From positions 1 to 64,000 of the forward strand of contig CAZQSZ010000005.1 in assembly GCA_964596345.1 (NCBI GenBank): DNA of 64,000 nt, given 5' to 3'. A program made the position numbers and the translations under genes. The DNA is from CADEDV01 sp964596345 (lineage in GTDB: Bacteria > Bacteroidota > Bacteroidia > Chitinophagales > Chitinophagaceae). The notes beneath the pieces were generated by a model. The model saw nothing but the letters and a program-made list of their open reading frames with translations. It was not told the DNA's origin and ran no database searches. Below, piece after piece: positions 7,791 to 17,110 of the stretch (within the stretch, counting starts at the first letter, position 1; the number at the start of each line of letters is the position of its first letter).

Positions 7791-10235
7791 ATGAAACGAA
7801 TAATCAACCTGGTCCTTGGCTTTTTTGGGATAACCGCATTTTGTTTTTCACAGGACAATCTTTCCTCCACCCGGCCACCGGTAATAACAAATACAATTAT
7901 AAAAGTGGTATTCAGCGGCACCGTCACCGATGCCAAAACCGGTGAACCGTTAATTGGTGCGTCAGTTTATTTTGCAGATGAAAAGATCGGCACTGCCACT
8001 GATGCGCAGGGAAAATATGCGATCAGTAATATCCCGGATGGTCACCATGTGGTGGAAGTATCGTATAGCGGTTATGCTACGATTGTGGAGCATATCGAAT
8101 TGAAACAGGATACGGAGAAGAATTTTGCTTTATCCCCGGTGATCACCGAGAACCAGGGAGTCATTGTAACGGGTGTATCCGGGGCGGTGAGTATGCGGAA
8201 AGCACCAATACCGGTTGCCAGTATCCGCCGCTCTGCATTGCTGCAGAATAATGCCAATAATATCATTGATGCGCTGACCCGCATTCCCGGTGTGTCACAA
8301 CTCTCCACGGGCCCGGCTATTTCCAAACCTGTTATCCGGGGGTTGGGTTATAACCGGGTTGTTACCATTAATGAAGGGGCAAGACAGGAAGGCCAGCAAT
8401 GGGGTGATGAACATGGAATTGAAATAGATGAGATGAGTATTGCCAAAGCCGAAGTGGTGAAAGGTCCGGCTTCACTGATGTATGGCAGTGATGCCATTGC
8501 AGGGGTTATTAATTTTATCACCAATGTCCCGGTGGCGGATAAAACCATCAAAGGAAATATCCTAACCAATTATCAAAGTAATAATGGTCTCTATGCAGTG
8601 AACGGGAACATTGCCGGGAATTCAAACGGGTTTAACTGGAATGCTTACGGCACCTATAAGTCTGCCGGTGATTATAAAAATAAATACGATGGCCGGGTGC
8701 TGAACTCCCGGTTCAATGAAAAGAATTTCGGTGGTTATGTTGGGTTGAATAAAAGCTGGGGTTACAGTCATCTTATCTTCAGCCGTTTCGACCAGGCGAT
8801 TGGTTTGGTGGAAGGAGACCGGGATGATGCAACCGGTAAATTCCTTTTGTTTGCCGGCACGCCCCTTGAAAGAATTGCGGACAACGAAGACCTGGATGGC
8901 AGGAGTTTATTCGTGCCAAGGCAAAGAGTGCTGCATAACAAACTGATCAGCGATAATAATTTCGCTATCGGCAAAAGCCGGCTGAAACTGAACCTGGGAT
9001 ACCAAAATAACCAGCGCAAAGAATTCGGTAACCCCGAAGATCCGGCTGAACAGGAATTGTTCTTCGACCTCCAAACGATCAACTACAGTTTGCAATGGCA
9101 ACTACCCGAAATAAAGGAATGGCATACCACGATTGGTGTCAATGGTATGAGCCAGTCTAATGCCAACAAAGGGGCTGAAGTACTGATCCCGGAGTACAAT
9201 CTGTTTGATGTGGGAGCATTTGTATATGTGCAGCGGTTCTTTAAAAACGGAACAGTAAGCGGCGGACTTCGGTTTGATAACCGCACTGTGGATTCAAAAA
9301 CCTATGTGGAAGGAAATGATGTGAAATTTGTGGCTTTTAACCGCTCCTTCTCGAATGTATCAGGAAGTATTGGTGTTAGTTATGAACCCGCTGAGCAGGT
9401 AACGGTAAAAGCGAATATTGCCCGAGGCTTCCGGGCACCTTCCCTGGCTGAACTGGCCAGCAACGGAACGCATGAAGGAACCAACCGTTATGAATATGGC
9501 GACCAGCAATTGCAATCAGAAACCAGTTTGCAACTGGATGGTGGCGTGGAAATAAATGCAGAACATTTTTCCGTTTCTCTTGCTGCTTTCTATAACCGGA
9601 TGAATGATTTTATCTTTTACCAGAAACTCGCATCTGCTGCTGGCGGTGATTCATTGGTAAATGTGGATGGAGAAGATATCAGGGCCTTCCGTTTCAACCA
9701 GCACAATGCAAAACTGGCGGGTATGGAGTTTACGTTTGACCTGCACCCGCATCCTTTTCACTGGTTGCATTTTGAAAACAGCTTCTCCTTTGTAAGAGGA
9801 CGATTTGATAATACCATCGATGGCGATAAGACGGGCAGCGATAATTTACCATTCATCCCGGCTCCCCGCTGGACCAGCGAACTGAGAGCCGATCTGAAAA
9901 AAGCAGGCAACCTGTTTCATAACTTTTATGGAAGGCTTACACTGGATAATACATTTAAACAGGACCGTCCTTTTACCGGCTTTGATACTGAAACAGCTAC
10001 TAAAGGGTACAGCTTATTACATGCAGGGATCGGTGCTGATATCGTTTTAAAAAAGAAAACGGTATTCAGCCTCCACCTGTCTGCCAATAATATTACGGAT
10101 GTGGCCTATCAAAACCACCTGAGCCGGTTGAAATATGCAGCGCAGAATATGGTTACAGGAAGAACAGGTGTATTCAATACCGGCCGGAACTTTTCGGTGA
10201 AACTTAACATACCGCTGGAGTTTACCTTGAAATAA
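7791..10235 (+). CDS. TonB-dependent outer-membrane receptor
   Basis: An 814-residue TonB-dependent receptor from the ATG at 7791, chosen because it begins a clean signal peptide (MKRIINLVLGFFGITAFCFS) directly behind the operator; a longer reading with a start at 7674 would run through the promoter. Residues about 40-125 are a carboxypeptidase-D regulatory-like domain (FSGTVTDAKTGEPLIGASVY). Residues about 150-265 form the plug (RIPGVSQLSTGPAISKPVIR and GPASLMYGSDAIAGVINF), and the rest is the 22-strand barrel. There is no SusD neighbour, so it is a stand-alone transporter rather than a SusCD glycan system. Import of a metal or metal complex is inferred from the Fur-like palindrome. Confidence 0.9.
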   Translation: MKRIINLVLGFFGITAFCFSQDNLSSTRPPVITNTIIKVVFSGTVTDAKTGEPLIGASVYFADEKIGTATDAQGKYAISNIPDGHHVVEVSYSGYATIVEHIELKQDTEKNFALSPVITENQGVIVTGVSGAVSMRKAPIPVASIRRSALLQNNANNIIDALTRIPGVSQLSTGPAISKPVIRGLGYNRVVTINEGARQEGQQWGDEHGIEIDEMSIAKAEVVKGPASLMYGSDAIAGVINFITNVPVADKTIKGNILTNYQSNNGLYAVNGNIAGNSNGFNWNAYGTYKSAGDYKNKYDGRVLNSRFNEKNFGGYVGLNKSWGYSHLIFSRFDQAIGLVEGDRDDATGKFLLFAGTPLERIADNEDLDGRSLFVPRQRVLHNKLISDNNFAIGKSRLKLNLGYQNNQRKEFGNPEDPAEQELFFDLQTINYSLQWQLPEIKEWHTTIGVNGMSQSNANKGAEVLIPEYNLFDVGAFVYVQRFFKNGTVSGGLRFDNRTVDSKTYVEGNDVKFVAFNRSFSNVSGSIGVSYEPAEQVTVKANIARGFRAPSLAELASNGTHEGTNRYEYGDQQLQSETSLQLDGGVEINAEHFSVSLAAFYNRMNDFIFYQKLASAAGGDSLVNVDGEDIRAFRFNQHNAKLAGMEFTFDLHPHPFHWLHFENSFSFVRGRFDNTIDGDKTGSDNLPFIPAPRWTSELRADLKKAGNLFHNFYGRLTLDNTFKQDRPFTGFDTETATKGYSLLHAGIGADIVLKKKTVFSLHLSANNITDVAYQNHLSRLKYAAQNMVTGRTGVFNTGRNFSVKLNIPLEFTLK

Positions 10236-10254
10236 ATGCAGTTGGTTTAGTGCA

Positions 10255-10289
10255 AGAAACCAGTTCCAAATGGGGCTGGTTTCTTTTTT
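10255..10289 (+). terminator. Intrinsic terminator after the TonB receptor
   Basis: The stem AGAAACCAG / CTGGTTTCT is followed by TTTTT. It overlaps the possible GTG start at 10250 of the next gene, which argues for the later ATG at 10304. Confidence 0.75.
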
Positions 10290-10303
10290 GGCTAATTTGC
10301 AGT

Positions 10304-10777
10304 ATGGAAATCACATTCAATACTCCCGCCTTATTATTTCCGGCCATCAGTTTATTGTTGCTGGCGTATACCAACCGCTACCTGGCCCTGGCCAACCTGA
10401 TCCGGAAACTGCATGATGAATACATGCGGGGCGAAAAAACACATCACCTGTTGCAACAAATAAAAATACTGCGGATCCGGATCAACCTGGTGCGGCAGAT
10501 GCAATTTTTAGGAGTGTTCAGTTTCCTGTGCTGTGTCATTACGATGTACAGTATCTATGAAGGATGGAGCAGCGTTATTACCATCAGCTTTGCAGTCAGT
10601 TTAGTCAGCTTCCTGGCCTCCTTAGTGCTTTCTTTAATTGAGATCACCCAAAGCACCAAGGCCCTGGAATGGGAGCTGAGTGATATGGAAGAGCTGGAGA
10701 AAACGAATTTCTTTACTGATCTGTGGGGAGGGAAAGATAAAAAAGAACCGGAAGAACCGAAGAAAGAGGGATCATAG
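10304..10777 (+). CDS. DUF2721 family membrane protein
   Basis: A 157-residue membrane protein of the DUF2721 type. A hydrophobic N-terminal helix (TPALLFPAISLLLLAYTNRYLALANLIRKLH) is followed by a cytoplasmic helical hairpin (LLQQIKILRIRINLVRQMQ) and two more membrane helices. It ends in a charged tail (KDKKEPEEPKKEGS). Function unknown. The ATG at 10304 was chosen over a GTG at 10250 because the latter lies in the preceding terminator. It converges with the rhodanese gene, overlapping its 3' end by 6 bp. Confidence 0.8.
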   Translation: MEITFNTPALLFPAISLLLLAYTNRYLALANLIRKLHDEYMRGEKTHHLLQQIKILRIRINLVRQMQFLGVFSFLCCVITMYSIYEGWSSVITISFAVSLVSFLASLVLSLIEITQSTKALEWELSDMEELEKTNFFTDLWGGKDKKEPEEPKKEGS

Positions 10778-11083
10778 ATTTTTAACAAGGATTAGCAGCC
10801 TTTCCCAGTTGCCCCCATCATAGGCATCTTTAATTCCATTTTTCTTCATAAACCGTACAGCAGCACTGCTCTCGGCGCCATACTTACCACAAAACACAAC
10901 TGGCTTTTTAAATTGCCTGATCCTTTCCACACTGGATGCCAAACGATCTGTTGGAATATTAATGGAACCTTTGATGCGGCCCTGGTCATATTCATGCACG
11001 GTGCGGACATCAACGATAACGGCTCCGTTTCGTAAAGCATTTTTAATTGAATTTTTCCCCGAACCGAATAAGAAGCCTAACAT
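10772..11083 (-). CDS. Rhodanese-like domain protein
   Basis: About 103 residues, a single rhodanese domain. Visible are the CH2A-like VDVRTVHEYDQGRIKGSINIP segment and the active-site loop VFCGKYGAES with the catalytic cysteine in the usual place after a hydrophobic beta strand. Such single-domain proteins move sulfane sulfur; the partner is unknown. The start at 11083 (MLGFLFGSG) is preferred, although a start at 11104 is possible. The perfect inverted repeat of the GxxExxY unit begins 16 bp upstream. Confidence 0.85.
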   Translation of the reverse strand: MLGFLFGSGKNSIKNALRNGAVIVDVRTVHEYDQGRIKGSINIPTDRLASSVERIRQFKKPVVFCGKYGAESSAAVRFMKKNGIKDAYDGGNWERLLILVKNL

Positions 11084-11098
11084 TTTTATTATTTTGAA

Positions 11099-11558
11099 TC
11101 CCACAAAGGCACAAAGAACACAAAGTTTTTAATTTTCTATAATAGCTGACCTGAAATTTTTCTGTGAATTCCTTCTTTGATTAAATGGACATTAAAGTTG
11201 ACAAGAAGAGCTAATTTGAGGCCGGTAAGTTTAAGGTAAGTGAGTACCGTTTTATGGTGGACTTTTTCCAGATGTTCAACAGATTTAATCTCAATGATCA
11301 ATTTTCTATCCATAATAATATCCGCCCTGAAACCGACATCAAGTGTTGTGTCTTCATAACTGGTTACGATGCCTTGCTGACGGGTGTAAGGTATTCCTCT
11401 TTTATCCAATTCGTATGCAAAGGCGGCTTCATACACACTTTCCAGCAAACCGGGTCCAAGTGTGGTATGAATTTTATAACAGATATCAACGGCGACTGTG
11501 GCTAATTCATTTTCTGTCATAACTAGTATTTCTTAGTGTTCTTTGTGCCTTTGTGGGA
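11099..11558. mobile_element. GxxExxY gene bounded by perfect 23-bp inverted repeats
   Basis: The same 23 bp occurs at 11099-11121 (beginning TCCCACAAAGGCACAAAG) and, perfectly inverted, at 11536-11558. Only the GxxExxY gene lies between them. No transposase is present and no target-site duplication is obvious. A degenerate relative of the repeat is at 7001-7028. It may be a passively mobilised cassette. Confidence 0.7.
11137..11520 (-). CDS. GxxExxY protein (PD-(D/E)XK nuclease-like)
   Basis: A 127-residue GxxExxY protein. The name-giving motif is in LGPGLLESVYEAAF, and the nuclease-like core follows as VGFRADIIMDRKLIIEIKSVEHL, which carries the D...E-x-K pattern of PD-(D/E)XK enzymes (D in RADI, EIK). 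The family is widespread and often flanked by CTTTGTG-rich repeats; no function has been established to my knowledge. It lies exactly inside the 23-bp inverted repeats and has no operon partner. Confidence 0.9.
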   Translation of the reverse strand: MTENELATVAVDICYKIHTTLGPGLLESVYEAAFAYELDKRGIPYTRQQGIVTSYEDTTLDVGFRADIIMDRKLIIEIKSVEHLEKVHHKTVLTYLKLTGLKLALLVNFNVHLIKEGIHRKISGQLL

Positions 11559-11562
11559 AATC

Positions 11563-13392
11563 CTAAGCTGCCGTAATCTTAGTTTTCCGTTCCCCGATCT
11601 GCTGCCTCCACATGGCATAGTACAATCCTTTTTCATCCAGTAATTGCTGGTGGCTGCCGGTTTCCACCACATCACCTTTTTCCAGTACATAGATCCGGTC
11701 GGCATGCATAATGGTGGAGAGGCGATGGGCGATCAGGATGGTGATCTGGTTACCCTTCAGCGAAATTTCACGGATGGTATCGGTGATCTCTTCTTCGGTG
11801 AGTGAGTCTAATGCGGACGTAGCTTCATCAAATAATAATAATTTGGGATCCCGCAACAAAGCACGGGCAATGGACAAGCGTTGTTTTTCTCCACCAGATA
11901 ATTTTAACCCGCCTTCACCGATCATGGTTTCCAGGCCTTTTTCGGCTCTTGCCAATAAGTTCTGGCAGGATGCTTTGTTCAGTGCATCCAATACATCTTC
12001 TTCGGTGGCAGCCGGGTTGACGAACATTAGATTCTCCCGGATAGTACCCGAGAAAAGATTGGTATCCTGTGTCACAAAACCGATCTGGTTGCGCAGGTCA
12101 TCAAAACGGATCTCGGTTTCATCCAGGTTATTGTAAAATATTTTTCCTTCCTGTGGCCGGTATAAGCCTACCAATAATTTCATCAATGTTGATTTGCCGC
12201 TGCCGCTTGGTCCCACAAAGGCAATGGTTTCTCCAATGCGTACATCAAAGCTGATATTATTAATTGCTTTTTGGGAAGCAGTCTGGTGCTGGAAAGCCAC
12301 ATTGCGGAATGATAACGTTTCGATACTGCCGAGATGTTTAGGATTATCCGGTTCTGATTCCGGAGCTTTTTGCATTAGAGTATGAAAATTATTTAGCGAA
12401 GCTTCAGCCTCCCTGTAAGACAGAAGAATATTGCCAATCTCCTGTAAAGGGCCGAATACAAAAAAAGAGAATATTTGCATAGTTACCAGTTGGCCTGCAT
12501 CCATTTCACGATGAAATATGAGCCACATCAGGATGAAAAGGATGACTTGCCTCAACGTATTAACCAGGGTGCCCTGAATAAAACTGATACTCCGGATGCG
12601 TTTTACTTTGGTAAGTTCCAGTCCCAATATCTTATATGTATTCTTATTTAACCGTTCTACTTCCTGGGTGGTCAACCCAAGGCTTTTGACCAATTCTATA
12701 TTTCGAAGTGATTCTGTCGTTGAACCGGCAAGAGCTGTGGTTTGACCGACAATATTTTTCTGAATAATCTTAATCTTTTTACTTAGAAAATTGGTGATCA
12801 AAGTCAGCAATAAAATGCCCACGAGATAAGCTACCGGTATACTCCAGTCAATATAGAAAGCTGCATAAGCAAATACGAATACCACACCTACGATTACACC
12901 AAACAGGATATTGATGAAGTTGATCATGAATTTCTCTACGTCGGATCTTACTTTGGTCAAAACAGAAAGTGTTTCACCACTGCGCTGGTCTTCAAACTGC
13001 TGGTAAGGCAGTTTCATAGCATGTTTCAATCCATCTGTAAAGACTTTAGCACCAAATTTTTGGATAATAACATTAAGAAAATAATCCTGGAAATTCTTGG
13101 CGATACGGCTGATCATGGCAACAGATATTGAAGCGATAAGCAACCATACAACCCCATATAAATGATCTTCCTGGCCGTTCTTATTGATATAATCTATCCT
13201 GATAAAAAGATAGTCATGCCATTCATAGTGCTTTGCAGGTGCAGGATCTATCTGGTGCAGGTTGGCCAGGTTAATTAGTTTCCCGAAAATGATCGGGTCA
13301 AATAATGAAAAACCAATATTCACAGCGGCCAGGCTCAATACGAGAATGACCAATCCTTTATGTGGTTTCAGGTAATGCAGTAATATCTTCAT
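11563..13392 (-). CDS. ABC transporter, fused permease/ATPase (exporter type)
   Basis: About 609 residues from the start at 13392 (MKILLHYLKPHKG); an upstream start at 13434 would add a poor leader. The first 330 residues hold six membrane helices of the ABC type I exporter fold. The ATPase domain follows with Walker A GPSGSGKSTLMKLL, signature LSGGEKQRLSIARAL, Walker B LLLFDEATSALD and H-loop IAHRLST. It is a half-transporter that should act as a homodimer; lipids or drugs are typical substrates. It is divergent from the glycosyltransferase operon, 99 bp away, so a role in surface-glycan export is possible but not shown. Confidence 0.92.
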   Translation of the reverse strand: MKILLHYLKPHKGLVILVLSLAAVNIGFSLFDPIIFGKLINLANLHQIDPAPAKHYEWHDYLFIRIDYINKNGQEDHLYGVVWLLIASISVAMISRIAKNFQDYFLNVIIQKFGAKVFTDGLKHAMKLPYQQFEDQRSGETLSVLTKVRSDVEKFMINFINILFGVIVGVVFVFAYAAFYIDWSIPVAYLVGILLLTLITNFLSKKIKIIQKNIVGQTTALAGSTTESLRNIELVKSLGLTTQEVERLNKNTYKILGLELTKVKRIRSISFIQGTLVNTLRQVILFILMWLIFHREMDAGQLVTMQIFSFFVFGPLQEIGNILLSYREAEASLNNFHTLMQKAPESEPDNPKHLGSIETLSFRNVAFQHQTASQKAINNISFDVRIGETIAFVGPSGSGKSTLMKLLVGLYRPQEGKIFYNNLDETEIRFDDLRNQIGFVTQDTNLFSGTIRENLMFVNPAATEEDVLDALNKASCQNLLARAEKGLETMIGEGGLKLSGGEKQRLSIARALLRDPKLLLFDEATSALDSLTEEEITDTIREISLKGNQITILIAHRLSTIMHADRIYVLEKGDVVETGSHQQLLDEKGLYYAMWRQQIGERKTKITAA

Positions 13393-13491
13393 AAACAGAA
13401 TTAAATAATCGGGGAAAAGAGGAGTAGCCCGCAAACATCGTACAAGTTCGTAAAAAATGACAACTTAGCAGCTTTCCCTTATATTGCAGCG

Positions 13492-14544
13492 ATGAAGAAC
13501 TACCTGGTTGACCTGCACCGCCTGCGGCATAACCCGTTCAACGGGTTGTACACTTTCTCCTGCCGCTTAGCGGAGAACCTTCTTCAGCAGCACTTGCAGG
13601 ATGAGCAGTTTCATTACTACCTGCCGCAAAGTAAGTTTGGCCTTTTTGGCAGCAAGCCGCAGTATGTGACACATAAGCGGTCTCATAAATTTTTTCAGAC
13701 CGGCACTTCTAAATACGATGTCTGGCACCTCACCACCGGCATTTCCCAATACAGGCCCTATAACCGGAAAACGAAAGTGATCTATACCATTCATGATGTG
13801 AATTTTTTGGTAGAAGATCCCCTGAATCATAAAAGCAATGTCCGCACCCTCAAACTGATGCAGCACAATGCACACCGGGCTGATCATATCGTGGGCATTT
13901 CAAAGTATGCCCTTGATTTTGCCGGCGAGCACCTGCATTTTGGTGATACACCGGTTTCCGTCATTCATAATGGATATACAGTAGGAGAGTTTCCCGGTTT
14001 TGATGAACCTATTTACTGGCCGGCCAAACCCTTTTTATTTTCCATCAGCCTGGTGCAGCCCCGCAAAAATTTTCATGTGCTGCCCGCCTTGTTAGCGGGG
14101 AATGATTACGAGTTGGTGATCGCCGGGTTAAATCATTTTGACTATGCCAAAAAAGTGATGGAAGAAGCCCGTCGCTGGAAAGTGGAAGACCGGGTGAAGT
14201 TGATCGGTGCCATTGATGAAAAAAACAAATACTGGTATTATACCAACTGCAAGGCTTTTATGTTTCCTTCAGTAGCGGAAGGCTTTGGTGCCCCGCCATT
14301 AGAGGCTATGCATTTTGGGAAACCTGTTTTTTTATCTAAACACATGAGCCTGCCGGAAATAGGAGGAGACGCCGCCTATTATTTTGATGATTTCAGTCCT
14401 GAATCCATGCGGGATACTTTTGAAAAAGGTATGAATGATTATAACAATCACGACAGGTCTGCAGCGATCCGGCAGCAGGCTTCTTTGTTCAACTGGAAGA
14501 AAAACGCACAAGACTATTTAAATATATACCGGTCACTGGTCTGA
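13492..14544 (+). CDS. Glycosyltransferase family 4-like
   Basis: A 350-residue GT-B glycosyltransferase. The donor-binding half shows VQPRKNFHVLPALLAGN, KVKLIGAIDE-type strands and the E-x7-E motif in SVAEGFGAPPLEAMHFGKPV, followed by LPEIGGDAAYYFD. It should add a sugar from a nucleotide donor in the cytoplasm. It starts a tight operon (next genes 19 and 3 bp downstream) with a methyltransferase and a second glycosyltransferase, fitting assembly and decoration of a cell-surface glycan. The exact linkage is unknown. Confidence 0.88.
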   Translation: MKNYLVDLHRLRHNPFNGLYTFSCRLAENLLQQHLQDEQFHYYLPQSKFGLFGSKPQYVTHKRSHKFFQTGTSKYDVWHLTTGISQYRPYNRKTKVIYTIHDVNFLVEDPLNHKSNVRTLKLMQHNAHRADHIVGISKYALDFAGEHLHFGDTPVSVIHNGYTVGEFPGFDEPIYWPAKPFLFSISLVQPRKNFHVLPALLAGNDYELVIAGLNHFDYAKKVMEEARRWKVEDRVKLIGAIDEKNKYWYYTNCKAFMFPSVAEGFGAPPLEAMHFGKPVFLSKHMSLPEIGGDAAYYFDDFSPESMRDTFEKGMNDYNNHDRSAAIRQQASLFNWKKNAQDYLNIYRSLV

Positions 14545-14563
14545 CCAGGCTGACAGCAATAAC

Positions 14564-15280
14564 ATGAGCAAACAGGTACCAAAAGCATTCCGGCCGGGGT
14601 TGAATAATCCCTTTTATTTTATCCGTCATGCACTGTTGCGGAAAGTGGAGGAGTATGCCCCGCAATTATCCGGCAAGCTGCTTGATTTTGGTTGTGGCAG
14701 TAAACCATACGAGTCATTATTTATAAACGTGAGTGAATACATTGGCCTCGATTATGAAGGTGAAGGTCATTCACATGTGAACGAGAACGTGGATGTTTTT
14801 TATGACGGCAAGAAAATTCCTTTTGCCAATGAAACATTCGATAGTGTATTCAGCAGCGAAGTGTTTGAGCATATTTTTAATATAGAAGAGATATTGCCAG
14901 AAATAAGCCGGGTAACCAAGCAAGGAGGGAAGCTGCTGATCACCTGTCCTTTTGTATGGCATGAGCATGAAGTGCCGGTTGATTATGCACGGTACACAAG
15001 ATTTGCTTTGCAACATTTACTGGAGAAGAGCGGTTTCAGGATTGTAGTTACAGATAAAAGTGGTGATTTTACCAGTGCCCTGTACCAGATGAAGATGGTA
15101 TATTTCAGTGAGCATTTTATCCCTGCCGTCCCCTTGCTGGGCAGGAGTAAATTTTTCAGGACATCCATCGCTCCTGTTTTTTATTTGTTACTGAACAGCT
15201 GGTACTCCTGTAAGCACCGGCTCCTGCCCAAACGGAAAGACTGGTATCTTAATAATATTGTTTTAGCCGAGAAATTATAG
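14564..15280 (+). CDS. Class I SAM-dependent methyltransferase
   Basis: A 238-residue methyltransferase of the Methyltransf_11 kind. SAM-binding motif I is LLDFGCGSKPYESLF. The acidic residue closing strand 2 is in YIGLDYEG, motif IV-like is FDSVFSSEVFEHIF, and LPEISRVTKQGGKLLITCPF follows. It lies between two glycosyltransferases in one operon, so a sugar or lipid-linked glycan is the likely substrate. The C-terminus has a hydrophobic stretch (FFRTSIAPVFYLLLNSWY) that may touch the membrane. Confidence 0.88.
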   Translation: MSKQVPKAFRPGLNNPFYFIRHALLRKVEEYAPQLSGKLLDFGCGSKPYESLFINVSEYIGLDYEGEGHSHVNENVDVFYDGKKIPFANETFDSVFSSEVFEHIFNIEEILPEISRVTKQGGKLLITCPFVWHEHEVPVDYARYTRFALQHLLEKSGFRIVVTDKSGDFTSALYQMKMVYFSEHFIPAVPLLGRSKFFRTSIAPVFYLLLNSWYSCKHRLLPKRKDWYLNNIVLAEKL

Positions 15281-15283
15281 TGT

Positions 15284-16219
15284 ATGGCCGGAAAGATCAT
15301 TCTCACCACCTGTTCGCTCAACCATATTGCGCAGGCCAAAAGCCTGGGTGATTCCATTCGTCAATATGCACCGGATTATCAACTGGTCATCGGGCTGGTG
15401 GATAAACTGGAGGGAAGGATTCCTGCAGACTATTATGCTCCTCATCAATTGATCGAGGCGCATGAACTGCAGATTCCTTATTTTGATGATATGTGCAAAC
15501 GGTATAATGTCCTGGAGCTGAATTGTGCCCTCAAATCTTTTTTTACGGCACATGTGCTGGAACAATTTGCACCGGACACATTTATTTTCCTCGACAGCGA
15601 TATGCTGCTATTTGATTCACTAAAAGTGGTGGAAGAAGAGCTGGCAGGGACTTCCATCTTGCTGACGCCGCATATTCTGTCGCCCTTTCCTGCTGATAAT
15701 AATAACCCGAAAGAAAAAGATATTCTCAAGACAGGTATGTTCAATGCCGGTTTTTATGCATTGAAGAATGATCCCACGGCAAAGGCTTTTGTTGACTGGT
15801 GGAAGGAACGGATGAAAGACCAGTGTTATGAACGGCCCAAAGAAGGACTGAACGTGGACCAGAAATGGCTGAACTTTGTTCCGCTTTATTTTCCCCATGT
15901 AAAAATCCTGAAACATCCCGGCTGTAATACCGCTTATTGGAATTTGCATGAGCGGAATTTGCAAAAAAAGGGAGAACAGTTTTTTTGTAATGAACAGCCA
16001 TTGGTCTTTTATCATTTCAGCGGGTATTCCTTACAGCATCCGGATAAGATATCAAGACACCAGGCAAGATTTGACATGGATACTAACCCCGCCGTGAAAG
16101 ACCTGTTCTCTCAATACAGGGATATACTAATTAAAAACAGGCATGAGGAAATGCTGCAACTTTCCTGTTATTATAAAAGGGAGCAGGGCTTGCTGCAAAA
16201 GTTGGGATTGAAAAAATAA
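15284..16219 (+). CDS. GT-A type glycosyltransferase
   Basis: A 311-residue protein with a GT-A fold of the GT8/nucleotide-diphospho-sugar transferase kind. The metal-binding DxD is in FIFLDSDMLLFDS, followed by MFNAGFYALKNDP and VDQKWLNFVPLYFPHVKIL, both typical of the acceptor side. It starts 3 bp after the methyltransferase and ends the three-gene operon. Likely cytoplasmic, using a UDP- or GDP-sugar; the acceptor is unknown. Confidence 0.8.
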   Translation: MAGKIILTTCSLNHIAQAKSLGDSIRQYAPDYQLVIGLVDKLEGRIPADYYAPHQLIEAHELQIPYFDDMCKRYNVLELNCALKSFFTAHVLEQFAPDTFIFLDSDMLLFDSLKVVEEELAGTSILLTPHILSPFPADNNNPKEKDILKTGMFNAGFYALKNDPTAKAFVDWWKERMKDQCYERPKEGLNVDQKWLNFVPLYFPHVKILKHPGCNTAYWNLHERNLQKKGEQFFCNEQPLVFYHFSGYSLQHPDKISRHQARFDMDTNPAVKDLFSQYRDILIKNRHEEMLQLSCYYKREQGLLQKLGLKK

Positions 16220-16283
16220 CCTACGATAATTTATCATGCTAGCCATTTTATTTCCCAAGCGGGTTAATTTTATGCTTTGAAAC

Positions 16284-17048
16284 TTAATTTTTCAGAATTC
16301 TTATTAGCTCCCGGAATGATGTTTCTCTAGCGTTTATTAATTCTATTGCCAGCTTTTTACATTCATCGCTAGAACATCCATCGTATGGATGGTTTGCAAC
16401 TGCGTCTATGGCATTACTTATTTGTGTCCAGTGTTTCATAGCATCTGGGTTTTCAGCTAAGAATATATTACTTGACAGGGAGACAATCATAGTATTCATG
16501 TCTTGCAGATAAGCTTTTGCTTCTGTAAATCTCCTGCCTTCATAAAGAGCACCTCCTGATAAAAATTTGTTGAATCCTGTTTCTGAGCTAAATCTTTTGA
16601 ATATTAACTCAGTTATGTTTAAAAGCTGCTGTTTGGCGTTCCTGAGTTCAAACTCCCATCGTTCTTTATAAAGAGCATTTTGATGTCTTATTGCCACTCT
16701 GAATTTTTGCCCAGTTGTATAATTTAATTCAGTAGTACTACTATCATATTGAAGTCCTTGCTTTTCAAGTGCAATTGCTAACTTATCAAAAATATTCTGA
16801 GTTTCATCTTTTACTTTATTAGTTATTTCGAGCTTCATTTCATTTTGACTTCGGTTTGTCAAGTACAATTGAATTGCGGCGATAATAACAATTGCTATTG
16901 TAAGCCCAATGACCCATTTACCTCTTATGTTAAAACGTTTCCACAAGTTTTTGTTTTGCTGTGAGTCATATAATTCTCCCTTGGATGATAAAAAACCAAT
17001 TACTAAGGAGATTAGAATAACTAGTATACTTAAAACGTATTCCATCAT
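16284..17048 (-). CDS. Hypothetical membrane protein
   Basis: A 254-residue protein I do not recognise. It has two N-terminal membrane helices (YVLSILVILISLVIGFL and WVIGLTIAIVIIAAIQLYL) and then a soluble, charged, probably helical domain. The domain includes TELNYTTGQKFRVAIRHQNALYKERW and a C-terminal CSSDECKKLAIELINARETSFRELIRILK. It stands between the glycan operon and the interrupted comM. Base composition is more AT-rich than its left neighbours. Confidence 0.65.
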   Translation of the reverse strand: MMEYVLSILVILISLVIGFLSSKGELYDSQQNKNLWKRFNIRGKWVIGLTIAIVIIAAIQLYLTNRSQNEMKLEITNKVKDETQNIFDKLAIALEKQGLQYDSSTTELNYTTGQKFRVAIRHQNALYKERWEFELRNAKQQLLNITELIFKRFSSETGFNKFLSGGALYEGRRFTEAKAYLQDMNTMIVSLSSNIFLAENPDAMKHWTQISNAIDAVANHPYDGCSSDECKKLAIELINARETSFRELIRILKN

Positions 17049-17110
17049 TACTTTTTTGAATTTACTGTGTTATTAACTAAGCCTACTATTCAAATACAAG
17101 TGAAGCGACT

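Noticed and set aside
10250..10303. GTG start extending the DUF2721 protein by 18 residues.
   Set aside because: The extension is coded by the terminator hairpin of the upstream receptor gene; the ATG at 10304 is better.
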